A DNA stretch of 46,371 nt from Reyranella sp. (lineage in GTDB: Bacteria > Pseudomonadota > Alphaproteobacteria > Reyranellales > Reyranellaceae), in contig NZ_SCVH01000061.1 of assembly GCF_004296935.1 (NCBI RefSeq), positions 1 to 46,371 on the forward strand. The letters run 5' to 3'. Position 1 is the first letter of the stretch; each line of letters opens with the position of its first letter. Under the pieces are notes generated by a model that worked only from the letters and a program-made list of their open reading frames with translations, had not been told where the DNA came from and did not search any database. The position numbers and the translations under genes were made by a program. Below, piece after piece: positions 17,359-31,685 of this stretch.

Positions 17359-18636
17359 CTAGGCCAGCATTGCTGCCGGCTGCTCGACATAGGCACGCAG
17401 CGTCTGGAGGTACTGCGCCCCCATAGCACCGTCGACGACACGGTGATCGACCGCCAGCGTGCAGTTCATCATGTTACGCACGACCATCTGGCCCTTGCGA
17501 ACCACTGCCCGTTCCTCGCCCGCACCGACGGCGAGGATCATCGCCTGTGGCGGGTTGATGATAGCGGCGAAATCCTTCACCCCGAACATGCCGAGGTTGG
17601 AGATGGTGAAGCCACCGCCCTGGAATTCCTCGAGCTTCAGCTTTCCCACCTTGGCCCGGGCCGCGAGATCCTTCATCTCCGCCGCGATCTGGGCCAGGCC
17701 CTTCATATCGGCGTTGCGCACGATCGGCGTGATCAGGCCGCGGTCGGTGGCAACGGCGACGGATATGTCGACGGCGCCGTATTGGATCATCTCGTCTTCG
17801 GTCCAAGAGGCGTTGCATTCCGGATGATCGCGCAGTGCTTTGGCGCAGGCCTTGATCACCATATCGTTGACCGAGACCTTGGTGCCCTTCTTCTCGACCA
17901 CGGCATTGATGGCCTGGCGCGCCGCCAGCAAGGCATCGATCTCGAGCTCCACCGTCAGATAGAAATGCGGTACCTGCTGCTTCGACTCGAGCATGCGCCG
18001 CGCGATCACCTTGCGGATCGAGGTGTGCGGGATGCGGGTGTCACCCGGCGCCGCGAAGATCGGCTGCGGCGTGAAGGCCGGGGCCGCCTTCGGTGTCGGT
18101 GCCGCCGCGGGGGCCGCCCCCGGCTTGGCCTGCTCGACGTCGGCTTTGACGATGCGCCCGCCAGGCCCGCTGCCCTTGATCCGGGATAGGTCGAGCCCCT
18201 TGTCGGCCGCGATACGCCTGGCGAGCGGCGACGCGAAGACGCGGCCGCCCGAAGACACTGCTGCCGCAGATGCAGCCGGTGCGACGGGAGCAGGTGCTGC
18301 AGGCTTGGCAGCGGACGGCTCCGGTGCTGCGGCCGGTGTTGCGGCCGGTGCCGCTGCGGGAGCGGCGGGCGTGCTCGCAGGCACAGCCTTCTCGCCCTCC
18401 TCCAGGAGAATCGCGATGACGGCGTTCACCTTAACGCCCTCCGTTCCTTCCGGCACGACGAGTTGGCCGATCCGTCCCTCGTCGACGGCTTCGACTTCCA
18501 TGGTCGCCTTGTCGGTCTCGATCTCGCACATCACCTGGCCGGACTTGACGGTGTCGCCCACCTTCACGTGCCACTTGGCGAGCTTGCCCTCCGTCATGGT
18601 CGGCGACAGCGCTGGCATCAGGATATTGATGGACAT
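17359..18636 (-). CDS. pdhC: Pyruvate dehydrogenase E2, dihydrolipoamide acetyltransferase
   Basis: Core of the complex: its swinging lipoyl arm takes the acetyl group from E1 and gives it to CoA. The 425-residue protein has one lipoyl domain (about 1-78, lysine in [17 protein letters not shown]), an alanine/proline linker, a peripheral-subunit-binding domain (FASPLARRIAADKGLDLSRI, SGPGGRI) and the acyltransferase domain ending in the active-site motif DHRVVDGAMGAQYL. The lipoyl domain resembles that of pdhB very closely, also in DNA. Confidence 0.97.
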   Translation of the reverse strand: MSINILMPALSPTMTEGKLAKWHVKVGDTVKSGQVMCEIETDKATMEVEAVDEGRIGQLVVPEGTEGVKVNAVIAILLEEGEKAVPASTPAAPAAAPAATPAAAPEPSAAKPAAPAPVAPAASAAAVSSGGRVFASPLARRIAADKGLDLSRIKGSGPGGRIVKADVEQAKPGAAPAAAPTPKAAPAFTPQPIFAAPGDTRIPHTSIRKVIARRMLESKQQVPHFYLTVELEIDALLAARQAINAVVEKKGTKVSVNDMVIKACAKALRDHPECNASWTEDEMIQYGAVDISVAVATDRGLITPIVRNADMKGLAQIAAEMKDLAARAKVGKLKLEEFQGGGFTISNLGMFGVKDFAAIINPPQAMILAVGAGEERAVVRKGQMVVRNMMNCTLAVDHRVVDGAMGAQYLQTLRAYVEQPAAMLA

Positions 18637-18654
18637 GGTCCCAGCCTCCCCGCG

Positions 18655-20025
<1,371 letters not shown>

Positions 20026-20028
20026 GTC

Positions 20029-21081
20029 TCAGGCTCCAACCAGAATGTCGGTCCACAGCTCCGCCGGATCCGGCTCCGGGCTGTGCTGGGAGAACTCGGC
20101 AGCATCGTTCACGATCTTGCGCAGTTCAGTGTCGATCGCCTTCAGCGCCGCCTCGTCGACGATCTTGCCGTCGAGCAGGCGCTTGCGCAGGTGGTCGATC
20201 GGATCGCGTTCGTTTCGATACTTGTCGACTTCTTCCTTGGTACGGTACTTGGCCGGATCGCTCATCGAATGGCCGCGATAGCGATAGGTTTGCATCTCGA
20301 GGATGTAGGGCCCTGCCCCGCTGCGTGCGTGCTCGATGGCCTTTTCGCCGGCGGCGCGAACCGCCAGCACATCCATGCCGTCGACGCGCTCGCCCGGAAT
20401 GCCGAAAGCCTCACCGTGACGATAAAGTTCGGTCGTCGCGGAGGCGCGCTCGACCGACGTGCCCATGCCGTAGTGGTTGTTCTCGATGATGTAGACGACC
20501 GGCAGCTTCCAGAGTGCCGCCATGTTCATGGCCTCGTAGACTTGGCCCTGGTTGGCGCTGCCGTCGCCGAAGTAGGTCAGCGAGACGTTCTTGGCGCCGT
20601 TGTATTTGTGCGCGAAGGCCAGGCCCGTGCCGATCGGCACTTGGGCGCCGACGATGCCGTGGCCGCCGTAAAAGCTCTTCTCGCGGCTGAACATATGCAT
20701 CGAGCCGCCCTTGCCCTTGGAATAGCCGCCGCTCCGGCCGGTCAGTTCGGCCATCACCCCCTTGGGGTCCATGCCGCAGGCCAGCATATGGCCATGGTCG
20801 CGGTAGGAGGTGATCACGGCGTCCTTGTCGCGCACATTGGCCTGCATGCCGACCACGACGGCTTCCTGACCGATGTAGAGGTGGCAGAAGCCACCGATGA
20901 GACCCATGCCGTAGAGCTGCCCCGCCCGCTCCTCGAAGCGGCGGATGAGGAGCATGTCGCGATAGTAGGACTTGAGCTCTTCGGCACTCGCGCTGTTGTC
21001 GCCGGGCCCAGATGACTTGGGGGGCAACTTCGATTTGACGGGAAGAGATTCGACCTTCGGCTTTACCGCCGGCTTCGCCAT
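20029..21081 (-). CDS. pdhA: Pyruvate dehydrogenase E1 alpha
   Basis: Binds thiamine diphosphate and decarboxylates pyruvate together with PdhB. The protein has the ThDP motif GDGSANQGQVYEA...NN and the phosphorylation-loop-like region YRYRGHSMSDPAKYR. I prefer the ATG at 21081 (350 residues), preceded by a strong GAGGGGAA ribosome-binding site; an upstream ATG at 21126 adds 15 residues without similar support, and a possible -10 box lies between the two. The first 35 residues are a lysine/proline-rich variable leader. Confidence 0.95.
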   Translation of the reverse strand: MAKPAVKPKVESLPVKSKLPPKSSGPGDNSASAEELKSYYRDMLLIRRFEERAGQLYGMGLIGGFCHLYIGQEAVVVGMQANVRDKDAVITSYRDHGHMLACGMDPKGVMAELTGRSGGYSKGKGGSMHMFSREKSFYGGHGIVGAQVPIGTGLAFAHKYNGAKNVSLTYFGDGSANQGQVYEAMNMAALWKLPVVYIIENNHYGMGTSVERASATTELYRHGEAFGIPGERVDGMDVLAVRAAGEKAIEHARSGAGPYILEMQTYRYRGHSMSDPAKYRTKEEVDKYRNERDPIDHLRKRLLDGKIVDEAALKAIDTELRKIVNDAAEFSQHSPEPDPAELWTDILVGA

Positions 21082-21109
21082 AGCATTCCCCTCGGTAGCC
21101 CCACTCAAG

Positions 21110-21115
21110 CTTATA
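21110..21115 (-). promoter_or_regulatory. Candidate -10 element of the pdh operon
   Basis: TATAAG on the minus strand matches the -10 consensus in five of six positions and would start a transcript near 21103, about 22 bases before the preferred pdhA ATG. No good -35 is found at the right distance, so an activator or a different sigma contact would be needed. Confidence 0.25.
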
Positions 21116-21149
21116 GCATCGCTCATGCCGATGTGTTTGATCTAGCAGG

Positions 21150-21180
21150 AAAAAATCAGATTGCGGCCGGGTGCGCCGCA
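21150..21180 (-). terminator. Possible intrinsic terminator between ftsB and pdhA
   Basis: On the minus strand a 6-bp GC-rich stem (TGCGGC/GCCGCA, 7-base loop) is followed after six bases by six thymines. This is the only hairpin plus T-run I saw in the window. It would end ftsB transcripts before pdhA. The stem is short and the T-run is offset, so strength is uncertain. Confidence 0.35.
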
Positions 21181-21234
21181 GCAATTGAGCGATTGTTTGC
21201 AAACGGACCGACGTGCCGGACAGTTTCTTTCGGC

Positions 21235-21251
21235 AGACCGCTTTGCGGTCT
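21235..21251 (-). terminator. Hairpin just after ftsB
   Basis: A perfect 7-bp stem (AGACCGC/GCGGTCT) with a 3-base loop starts 4 bases after the ftsB stop. No T-run follows, so it may protect the 3' end of the message rather than terminate. A 10-bp palindrome GTTTGCAAAC at 21195-21204 lies between this hairpin and the terminator candidate. Confidence 0.3.
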
Positions 21252-21255
21252 CTCT

Positions 21256-21555
21256 TCAGCGCGTTTGCGTGAAGATGATCGTGTCGTCCTTGCGTGCAAA
21301 GTTGAGAAGGACGCGTGCGCGCTCGTCCAGCATGTCGGGGTCGAGACTCTGGTTGCGCAACGCCGCCACCCGCCGCTCCCAGATCTTTCGTGTCGCCTCT
21401 GCTTCGGCGAAATTCTGTTCGGCGACCAGGACTTCGCGCTGGAGATGCGCCATGGCCAGCAGGCCGCGATCACCATTCACCAGGTGATATCCGAAGTAGC
21501 CGAACACCGTGGCGAAGATCACGGGGGCCAAAATCTGTCGAGGTCTCAACAACAT
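21256..21555 (-). CDS. ftsB: Septum formation initiator family protein (FtsB-like)
   Basis: Small single-pass membrane protein that would join FtsL and FtsQ in the divisome. The 99-residue product has a transmembrane helix near residues 8-28 (ILAPVIFATVFGYFGYHLV), a coiled-coil stretch after it (LQREVLVAEQNFAEAEATRKI) and the DPDMLDERAR motif of the DivIC/FtsB family. The ATG at 21555 puts the membrane helix close to the N-terminus; the frame is open 16 codons further upstream without a better start. Its place between eno and pdhA is the usual alphaproteobacterial one. Confidence 0.88.
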   Translation of the reverse strand: MLLRPRQILAPVIFATVFGYFGYHLVNGDRGLLAMAHLQREVLVAEQNFAEAEATRKIWERRVAALRNQSLDPDMLDERARVLLNFARKDDTIIFTQTR

Positions 21556-21599
21556 ATGCCGTATTCCCGAAGTGATAAGGCAACATATGGTGTCGAAAA

Positions 21600-22319
21600 T
21601 CAAGATTTTTCGGCCAATCCGATCCGGACCCGCCTGTTGTGGCGTCCCTTGTTCTCGATTTTGAGGATGTGGACAGGCACCGACTCGGCGGTCGATGCGA
21701 GATGGGTCCCACCGCAGGCCTGACGGTCGAGGCCGACGATCTCGACGATGCGGATCGTGCCGTCGGGCGTGGGCGGCGGCGCCACCGAACGGCTGCGGAT
21801 CAACCCGTGCTCGGCCTGCGCCTCGTCCATTGGCACGTAGAGGAAGTTGAGCGGGATGTCCTGGCGGATCAAATCGTTGATCGGCCCTTCAAGTGCGCGC
21901 AGGCGGTCATTGTCGGCGCCGGGCAGATCGAAGTCCATGCGCGCCGTTCCGTCGTCGGCCATCTGCACGCCGGTGACGAGCGCGCCATCGAAACTCTGGA
22001 ACACGAGCGCGTTCAGGATATGCGTGTCAGTGTGGAGTTGGCGCATCCGGCGCCGGAAATCCGGATCGACACTCGCCTCCACGCTGCCCGCGAGTTCGAC
22101 CTGTGTGTCAAGCAGGTGCCACAATTCCCCACTCGAGACGTCGAAGCCGACGATCCTTGCCTCGCCGCCGGTCCAACGCAGGACGCCACGATCGGCGAGC
22201 TGGCCGCCGCCCCCAGGATAGAAGGGAGATTGGCCGAGCGCGACCTTGCCCGGTTGGGCATCGACGATCTCGGTCTCGAGGATCAGGATGTCGGGCTGTT
22301 CATGACAAAACAGATGCAT
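21600..22319 (-). CDS. Alanyl-tRNA editing protein (AlaX type)
   Basis: A free-standing homologue of the AlaRS editing domain that hydrolyses Ser-tRNA(Ala) or Gly-tRNA(Ala). The 239-residue protein has the N-terminal SPFYPGGGGQLADRG, the zinc-binding HTDTHILN and the second zinc motif CGGTHLAST, in family order. It appears to be an AlaX with the extra N-terminal beta domain (AlaX-M type). It lies between ftsB and the AraC gene, a spot not usually occupied by such a gene. Confidence 0.9.
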   Translation of the reverse strand: MHLFCHEQPDILILETEIVDAQPGKVALGQSPFYPGGGGQLADRGVLRWTGGEARIVGFDVSSGELWHLLDTQVELAGSVEASVDPDFRRRMRQLHTDTHILNALVFQSFDGALVTGVQMADDGTARMDFDLPGADNDRLRALEGPINDLIRQDIPLNFLYVPMDEAQAEHGLIRSRSVAPPPTPDGTIRIVEIVGLDRQACGGTHLASTAESVPVHILKIENKGRHNRRVRIGLAEKS

Positions 22320-22366
22320 GCCGGCGTCTTACGGTCGGCGAAGGCCGGACGTATTGGCGAAAATTG

Positions 22367-23197
22367 CTAGGCTGCGGCAGCGCGTGCGAATTGAAGCGGC
22401 GTGATGCCGTAGCACCGCTTGAAGTGCTTGTTGAGCGCACTCTGGTCGTAGAAGCCGACCGCCGTGGCCACCTCGGCCGGTGCCGCGGCGCGCCGCAGAT
22501 ACCGGCAGGCCACGTTCAGTCTGACTTGTGTCAGGTAGGCATGCGGGGTCAGTCCGACCGTGCGCTTGAACAGGCCAATGAGCTGAAAAGTCGTTAGGCC
22601 GACACTCGTAGCCAGATCCTCCAAGCGGAGGTCGGAGGCATATTCGGCTTCGATGCGCGCCTGCACGCGTGCGACGAGCACTTCGTCCCGCGGCGCTCTC
22701 TTGATGCAACTGCCGCCGCTGCCATGACGCAGAAACAGGGTGCCGAACGATCCGATCAACAGTTCGCGCTCATGGAAGACGTCCCGCCCCTCTTCGATCG
22801 CGCGATGCATGGCGAGGAACGCCTGGATGAGATCGGGGTCACCGAACAGGTTGCGCATGAAATAGGGTATCGCGTCGATACCGAGCCCGTCGGCCACACG
22901 GTCGAGAGCACTCTCCGTGAGATACATGGCTCGATATTGCCAGCGCTCACTCCAGCCCATCCAGCCGGCGTGCGGCTCGGTGGGGTTGAACACGAACATG
23001 GTCGAAGCCTGGGCGTCCTGCACCTGGCCTCGGCTCTTCACCACCGAACCGCCGCGCTCCGTCACCGCCACGACCAGCGCGTCGTGCGTGTGCGGAGGAT
23101 ATTCATGGGTGGTGAAGTCGGCGCAGAGCAGGCTGAGGCCGGAGAGGTGCCGGTCCCACCAGTATTGGGTCGAGTTGCGGGGATCGACGCGCGCCAT
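22367..23197 (-). CDS. AraC-family transcriptional regulator
   Basis: Ligand-responsive DNA-binding protein. The product from the ATG at 23197 is 276 residues; an upstream TTG (23203) is less likely. It has an N-terminal cupin-like AraC-binding domain (HEYPPHTHDALVVAVTERGG, FVFNPTEPHAGW) and a C-terminal pair of helix-turn-helix motifs (LRLEDLATSVGLTTFQLIGL; AEVATAVGFYDQSALNKHFK). It is divergent from the small monooxygenase-like gene and upstream of the alaX-type gene, so these are its likeliest targets. The inducer is unknown. Confidence 0.9.
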   Translation of the reverse strand: MARVDPRNSTQYWWDRHLSGLSLLCADFTTHEYPPHTHDALVVAVTERGGSVVKSRGQVQDAQASTMFVFNPTEPHAGWMGWSERWQYRAMYLTESALDRVADGLGIDAIPYFMRNLFGDPDLIQAFLAMHRAIEEGRDVFHERELLIGSFGTLFLRHGSGGSCIKRAPRDEVLVARVQARIEAEYASDLRLEDLATSVGLTTFQLIGLFKRTVGLTPHAYLTQVRLNVACRYLRRAAAPAEVATAVGFYDQSALNKHFKRCYGITPLQFARAAAA

Positions 23198-23207
23198 CCG
23201 CAATTTT

Positions 23208-23236
23208 TACCAATATCATCCCCGGCAATACCACTA
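23208..23236. promoter_or_regulatory. Direct-repeat operator candidate for the AraC regulator
   Basis: In the 49-base divergent gap, TACCAATA (23208-23215) recurs as TACCACTA (23229-23236), 7 of 8 identical and 21 bases apart, two helical turns. Such spacing is usual for AraC-family half-sites. The motif is short and could arise by chance. Confidence 0.3.
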
Positions 23237-23246
23237 GACTTTGCCA

Positions 23247-24892
<1,646 letters not shown>

Positions 24893-24985
24893 AGCAAGCG
24901 ACGGAGCGGCGCAGGCATTCAATGGGGGGCTCAAGGCGGTGCTATGGACCGACGGCCGCGCCAGGGCCGGCCGGTTGGGCAGTCG

Positions 24986-25882
24986 CTAGCGCCAGGCGCT
25001 CTTCAGTGCCTGGTCGGTCTTCCATTTCTCAACGGCGGCGACATCGTCGCAGGAGAAGGCCTGGGTACTCTTGCGTGGCGTGCCTTCGATCCAGGCAAAG
25101 ACGAGGCATTGTCGGTAGACTTCGGCGCCTTGCTTGGTCTCGAACCTGATCTCCGCAGTAGCGGCCACTCCCGTCTTGGCATCGCCATAGTCGTCGATCG
25201 AGGGCGCAATACCTCCCATCGTGCGCCCCGCCGCCTTGTTGTCGGCGTACCATTTGGCAAAGGTAGCAAATTGTTCGCCCGCCACGCCCTTGCCGTCGGC
25301 GGCGACATAGGCCTTGAGGTCGCGGATCAACGCTTGCGCCGCTGCATCGGCCTTGGGCTCGGCCGCCTTGCGGCGCTCCGCCAGCCTGTCGCGCATGGCC
25401 TTCAGCGCATCGGCATTCGAGGGCGGTGGCACGGCAACCTGTGTTGACGGCTCAATGCGACGGATCGGCGCCTTTGCCGCTTCGGCATTGAGCTGCTGGG
25501 CTTCGAGTGGCGTCAGCTTGCCAACCACCGCTGTGCCCCGCCCCTTCTGCCAGTCGCCGATCGCCTTTACGCTCGCCTCGGACTGCAGGTTGCCGTCGAT
25601 GGGGCCGTTGTATTTGTCGAGCGTACGGAGTGACTCCTGGATCCGCTTACGGTCGGGCTCTGGGCTCTGCAGCACCGTCGTGTAGTCAGGCGGCGGCACT
25701 GGCCGGGCCGCTGCCACAGGCGCGCCACCGCCAGTCCCGGGACCGGGCGCTGGCGGTGCAGCGCCACCCGTTGAGCACGCGGCCGGATTCTGGAAGCAGC
25801 GCTCGACTTCGCCGGCGCTCTGGCCAATTGCCGACGCCGGCAGGAGCGCGGCAAGACCCAAAAGGAGCGACACGAGGCGCAT
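24986..25882 (-). CDS. Secreted protein with peptidoglycan-binding-like domain
   Basis: A 298-residue protein of unknown function. It begins with a signal peptide (MRLVSLLLGLAALLPASAIG), then a proline/alanine/glycine-rich stretch, then about 50 residues resembling peptidoglycan-binding domain 1 (RIQESLRTLDKYNGPIDGNL, IGDWQKGRG, GKLTPLEAQQL). The rest, with several alanine-rich helices and a C-terminal cysteine pair around QCLVFAW and FSCDDV, is not recognised. The ATG at 25882 is one base after the stop of the upstream gene, so the two are a coupled pair. They occupy the interval between pyrG and eno where kdsA is commonly found. Confidence 0.7.
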   Translation of the reverse strand: MRLVSLLLGLAALLPASAIGQSAGEVERCFQNPAACSTGGAAPPAPGPGTGGGAPVAAARPVPPPDYTTVLQSPEPDRKRIQESLRTLDKYNGPIDGNLQSEASVKAIGDWQKGRGTAVVGKLTPLEAQQLNAEAAKAPIRRIEPSTQVAVPPPSNADALKAMRDRLAERRKAAEPKADAAAQALIRDLKAYVAADGKGVAGEQFATFAKWYADNKAAGRTMGGIAPSIDDYGDAKTGVAATAEIRFETKQGAEVYRQCLVFAWIEGTPRKSTQAFSCDDVAAVEKWKTDQALKSAWR

Positions 25883-25883
25883 A

Positions 25884-26648
25884 TCAGATACCGCCATAGG
25901 TGCCGGCGGCGAGCTGTGATGGCAACCCGATCACCAGCACGATCGGCAGGCCGCGAGAAGTCTGGCCGCGGGCGATGATATGATCGTTCGGCGCGCCCAT
26001 CTTTCTTTCGTAGCTGCCGTTGCCACTGAACTTGCCACCGAAGCACGACAGCGAGAACTTGCCGTTGTTCGGCCCTTCATTGGTGAAGGTGCCATCGCAG
26101 ACTTGTTCGTTGCGCACGTTCTCCACGCTGAAGGTGACCGACCGGTCGCGTCCAATCAGGGCGCCATAGCGGGCCACCCCGTTCAGGCGTGCAACGTTGC
26201 CCCGGTCGTCGCGATAGAAGATCGAAGTCGGTCCGTAGGAATCGTCGGGCAGCGTGTCGCGCGGCACGACGTAGACGTCATCGCTGATCACGACCTTGCA
26301 CTGGCAGTTAACGCCATAATTCTCGCCGAGCGGCCCCAGTTCAGCCAGCCTGCGGTTGCAGTTGGACAGCGCCACCTGCTGCACTTCACTCTCGCTCATC
26401 TGCCCCCTCGAATAGGAGTCGGCGTAGAGGAAGGCGCACTGACGCGGCATCGGTACGGCGACGACCTTATGGCTCGCCGCCATCGTCTCGGTGTTGACCC
26501 AGTAGCGATCTGCCATCTGGTTGAAACGCAGGAAAAGCGGATCGCGGCGCTCTGCCTTGCCGTAAGGCGATTGCGCAGCGGTCTGAGCGCCGGCGTCCGC
26601 GGCGAGCGCCATGACAGAAAACAGGACGAACAGAAGGGTGCGGATCAT
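25884..26648 (-). CDS. Secreted cysteine-containing protein of unknown function
   Basis: A 254-residue protein I cannot assign. It has a clear signal peptide (MIRTLLFVLFSVMALAADAGA) followed by a mature part with six or more cysteines, in QCAFLYADS, SNCNRRL, NCQCKV, VCDGTF and SCFGG, consistent with disulfides in the periplasm. The C-terminal half looks beta-rich, with repeated glycine/asparagine turns. It is translationally coupled to the peptidoglycan-binding-like protein, so the pair probably works together at the envelope. Confidence 0.65.
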   Translation of the reverse strand: MIRTLLFVLFSVMALAADAGAQTAAQSPYGKAERRDPLFLRFNQMADRYWVNTETMAASHKVVAVPMPRQCAFLYADSYSRGQMSESEVQQVALSNCNRRLAELGPLGENYGVNCQCKVVISDDVYVVPRDTLPDDSYGPTSIFYRDDRGNVARLNGVARYGALIGRDRSVTFSVENVRNEQVCDGTFTNEGPNNGKFSLSCFGGKFSGNGSYERKMGAPNDHIIARGQTSRGLPIVLVIGLPSQLAAGTYGGI

Positions 26649-26714
26649 GGAAATGATCTTGCGCCGAGAAAGATGACCGAAATACGACCTGCCGGCGGGA
26701 ATGTCCCTGCCCGT

Positions 26715-28862
<2,148 letters not shown>

Positions 28863-28878
<16 letters not shown>

Positions 28879-29618
28879 ATAGCCAAAAATTCATCGGCCT
28901 TCAGGCTGGCGCCACCGACCAGGGCGCCGTCGACGTCGCCGGCCGCCAGCAATTCACCGGCATTGCTCCCCTTTACCGACCCGCCATAGAGCAGGCGCAC
29001 GGCACCGGCGTCGGGTATCAGCGCGCCCAGCACATGGCGAATGTGCGCGTGTGCTGAGGCGACTTCGGCGACGGTCGGCGTCTTGCCCGTACCGATCGCC
29101 CAGACCGGCTCATAGGCTACGACCAGCTTCGCTGCCGCTGCTCCCGCGGGCACACTGCCCTTTAGCTGCGTTTCCAGCACCGCGAGAGTCCGGCCGGCCT
29201 CGCGCTCCGCCAGCGTCTCGCCAATGCAGACGATGGGCAGCAGGCCGGCACGCCAGGCCGCCTCGGCCTTGGCTCGCACGATGGTGTCGGTTTCGCCGCA
29301 ATCCGTGCGCCGCTCCGAATGGCCCACAATGACGTGGCCCGCGCCGACATCCCGCAACATCTCGGCTGAAATATCGCCTGTATGGGCACCACTGGCATCG
29401 GCGTGGCAGTTCTGCCCGCCGACCAGGACGCCGCTACCTATTACGGCGTCGGCGACGGCCATGAGCAATGTCGCCGGAGGGCAGACCAGCACTTCGCGGT
29501 CGGTCCAGCCAGCCCGCCTCACGCCCTCGGCGACGCCCGCGGCCAGCGCCAGCGCATCGGCGCGCAGACCGTTCATTTTCCAGTTGCCGGCGATCAGCGG
29601 CTGCCTTGAGCGTGCCAT
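28863..29618 (-). CDS. tpiA: Triosephosphate isomerase
   Basis: Interconverts dihydroxyacetone phosphate and glyceraldehyde 3-phosphate. The 251-residue protein has the catalytic lysine in AGNWKMNG, the catalytic histidine in VGHSERR, the catalytic glutamate in [17 protein letters not shown] and the phosphate-binding LLYGGSVK. It is divergent from ppiD, with 128 bases between the starts. Confidence 0.98.
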
Positions 29619-29746
29619 TCAATGTCCCCCGATTCGTCTCGCGGCGTGTCTAGCGGCAGTGGCGTTTGTGGTCAAAGTCCGCTTGGTTGCCTGCCAATGG
29701 GGCTGGTGGTAGGCATGGCGCCCATTCAAAAACCCCTACCGGCTCC

Positions 29747-31678
29747 GTGAATCAGTTCCGCAAACTCGCCCGTTTCGTCATCCTGTTCCTGCTTTTCGGC
29801 ATGCTGATCATCAGTTTTGCCTTCTGGGGCGTCGGCGACATGCTCCGCACCGACGGGCGCAGCACCGAAGTGGCCCATGTCGGCGGCACCCGAGTGCCGC
29901 TTTATGGCTGGGTCGGCGGCGCCCCGGTCTATGTCTCCGAGGTACGTGAACAGTTCAACCGCCAACTCGAGGCGATCCAGCGCCAGACGGGGCAGCGGCC
30001 GGAGCCGGAACAGGCCCTGCGCTTCGGGTTGCACGTCCGCGCCCTCGAAGAAGTCATCCAGCGCGCCGTACTCGACTATGCCATCCAGCAATTCGGACTG
30101 ACGGTGAGCGACGCCGAGGTCCAGGCAGCGATCGCCCGCAATCCCGCCTTCCAGGGCACCGGCGGGTCGTTCGACCCCCTGCTCTTCCGCAATCGTCTTC
30201 AGCAAGCGCGCATCGGTGAGGCGCAATTCGTTGCCGATACGCGTCGAGAGATCGCCGCCGGCCAGCTCTTCGCCGTCGTGCGCAGCGATGGGCTCTCGCC
30301 CAAATCGTTGCGCGACAACATTTTCCGTCTCGAGAGCGAGAAGCGCGTCGCCGATACGATCTACGTCCCCGATTCCATCGTCGTGGATGTGCCGAAGCCA
30401 ACAGCCGAACAACTCGGCACCTACTTCGAGGCCAACAAAGCCAAGTTCCAGATTCCGGAATATCGTGCCTTCTCCTACGTCCTGCTGACAGTCGACGACA
30501 TCCTGCCGCAGATTTCGGTATCGGCCGATCAGATCAAGCAGGAGTACGATGCCCGCGTCGCCGAGTTCGGCACGCCCGAGAAGCGCGACGTCGATCAGGC
30601 GATGGCCGACAGCGAGGCCAAAGCCAAGGCGATCATCGCCGCCACTGCCGCCGGCAAGTCGCTCGAGGACGCGGCCAAGGAAATCCTCGGCAGCGCCGAC
30701 GGCGTCATCAAGCTTGGCCCTGTGACGAAGAAGGAACTACCGCCCGGCCCACTTGCCGACGGTATCTTCGCCCTGCCCGAAGGCATTGCGCCGGCACCGA
30801 TCCAGTCGCCGCTTGGCTGGCATATCGTTCGCATCAACAAAATCGAGCCGGGCAAGTCGGTGCCATTCGACGAGGTCAAGGAGAAGCTCGAGAAGGACAT
30901 GCGGGCACAGCAGGCGCCCGACCTGCTGATCAAGCTGGTCACCGATTTCGAGCGCATGCTGGGCAAGACCCAGTCGATGAAGGCCGCCGCCGAGGACCTC
31001 GGCATCAAGGTGAAGACCTACGAGAACGTCGACGCGCGTGGCCAGGATCCGATGGGCAAGCAGATCGTCGTCGGTCCGGCCGCCGCCGAACTGATCCAGG
31101 CGGCCTTCGCCACGCGAGAAAGCGCGGAGAGCGACCTTCTGGAAACCCAGCGTGGCGAGTACTTCATCGTACGGACCGACCGCATCACGCCGGCACGCAT
31201 TCCAGCCCTCAATGAGGTCGAAGCCAAGGTCGTCGAGGCTTGGCAAACCGAAGAGCGGCGCAAGCTCGCCGAGGCCAAGGTCAAGACCGCGCTCGAAAAA
31301 GCCAACACCGGCGTCGACCTCGCCGAAGTCGCCAAGGATCTCGGCCTCGAGGTCCGGACCACGAAGGCGGTCACCCGGTTCGAAGCCGATGCCGGCAATT
31401 ACCTCAGCCAGCCGGTTGTCCAGGAACTCTTCAAGCTCGCTCCGGGCAAGACCGAGGCAGTCCGCACGGCGGAGGGGAGTGTCATCGTCCGTCTCAAGCA
31501 AGTTGAAACGCCCGACCTCGCCAAGGACAAGGAATCGCTCGAACGTTTCGGCAAGCAGCTCGACACCATGATGGCCAATGACCTCATTCTAGAACTCGTC
31601 GCAGCACTTCGCGCGAAGTACGGTGTCACCGTCGACGACGGCGCCTTTGCGGCAGCGTTCCGCCCGCAGCAGCAGTAG
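29747..31678 (+). CDS. ppiD: Membrane-anchored peptidyl-prolyl isomerase/chaperone (PpiD-like)
   Basis: Inner-membrane folding factor facing the periplasm that helps outer-membrane and exported proteins. From the GTG at 29747 it is 643 residues: one N-terminal transmembrane helix (FVILFLLFGMLIISFAFWGV), a SurA-type N-terminal domain, a parvulin (PpiC) domain near 250-390 with PLGWHIVRI, and a second degenerate parvulin-like part. The frame continues upstream to a TTG at 29666, but that leader is not PpiD-like. The start remains uncertain because no strong ribosome-binding site is visible. trpE follows after 7 bases. Confidence 0.88.
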   Translation: MNQFRKLARFVILFLLFGMLIISFAFWGVGDMLRTDGRSTEVAHVGGTRVPLYGWVGGAPVYVSEVREQFNRQLEAIQRQTGQRPEPEQALRFGLHVRALEEVIQRAVLDYAIQQFGLTVSDAEVQAAIARNPAFQGTGGSFDPLLFRNRLQQARIGEAQFVADTRREIAAGQLFAVVRSDGLSPKSLRDNIFRLESEKRVADTIYVPDSIVVDVPKPTAEQLGTYFEANKAKFQIPEYRAFSYVLLTVDDILPQISVSADQIKQEYDARVAEFGTPEKRDVDQAMADSEAKAKAIIAATAAGKSLEDAAKEILGSADGVIKLGPVTKKELPPGPLADGIFALPEGIAPAPIQSPLGWHIVRINKIEPGKSVPFDEVKEKLEKDMRAQQAPDLLIKLVTDFERMLGKTQSMKAAAEDLGIKVKTYENVDARGQDPMGKQIVVGPAAAELIQAAFATRESAESDLLETQRGEYFIVRTDRITPARIPALNEVEAKVVEAWQTEERRKLAEAKVKTALEKANTGVDLAEVAKDLGLEVRTTKAVTRFEADAGNYLSQPVVQELFKLAPGKTEAVRTAEGSVIVRLKQVETPDLAKDKESLERFGKQLDTMMANDLILELVAALRAKYGVTVDDGAFAAAFRPQQQ

Positions 31679-31685
31679 CCGCACC

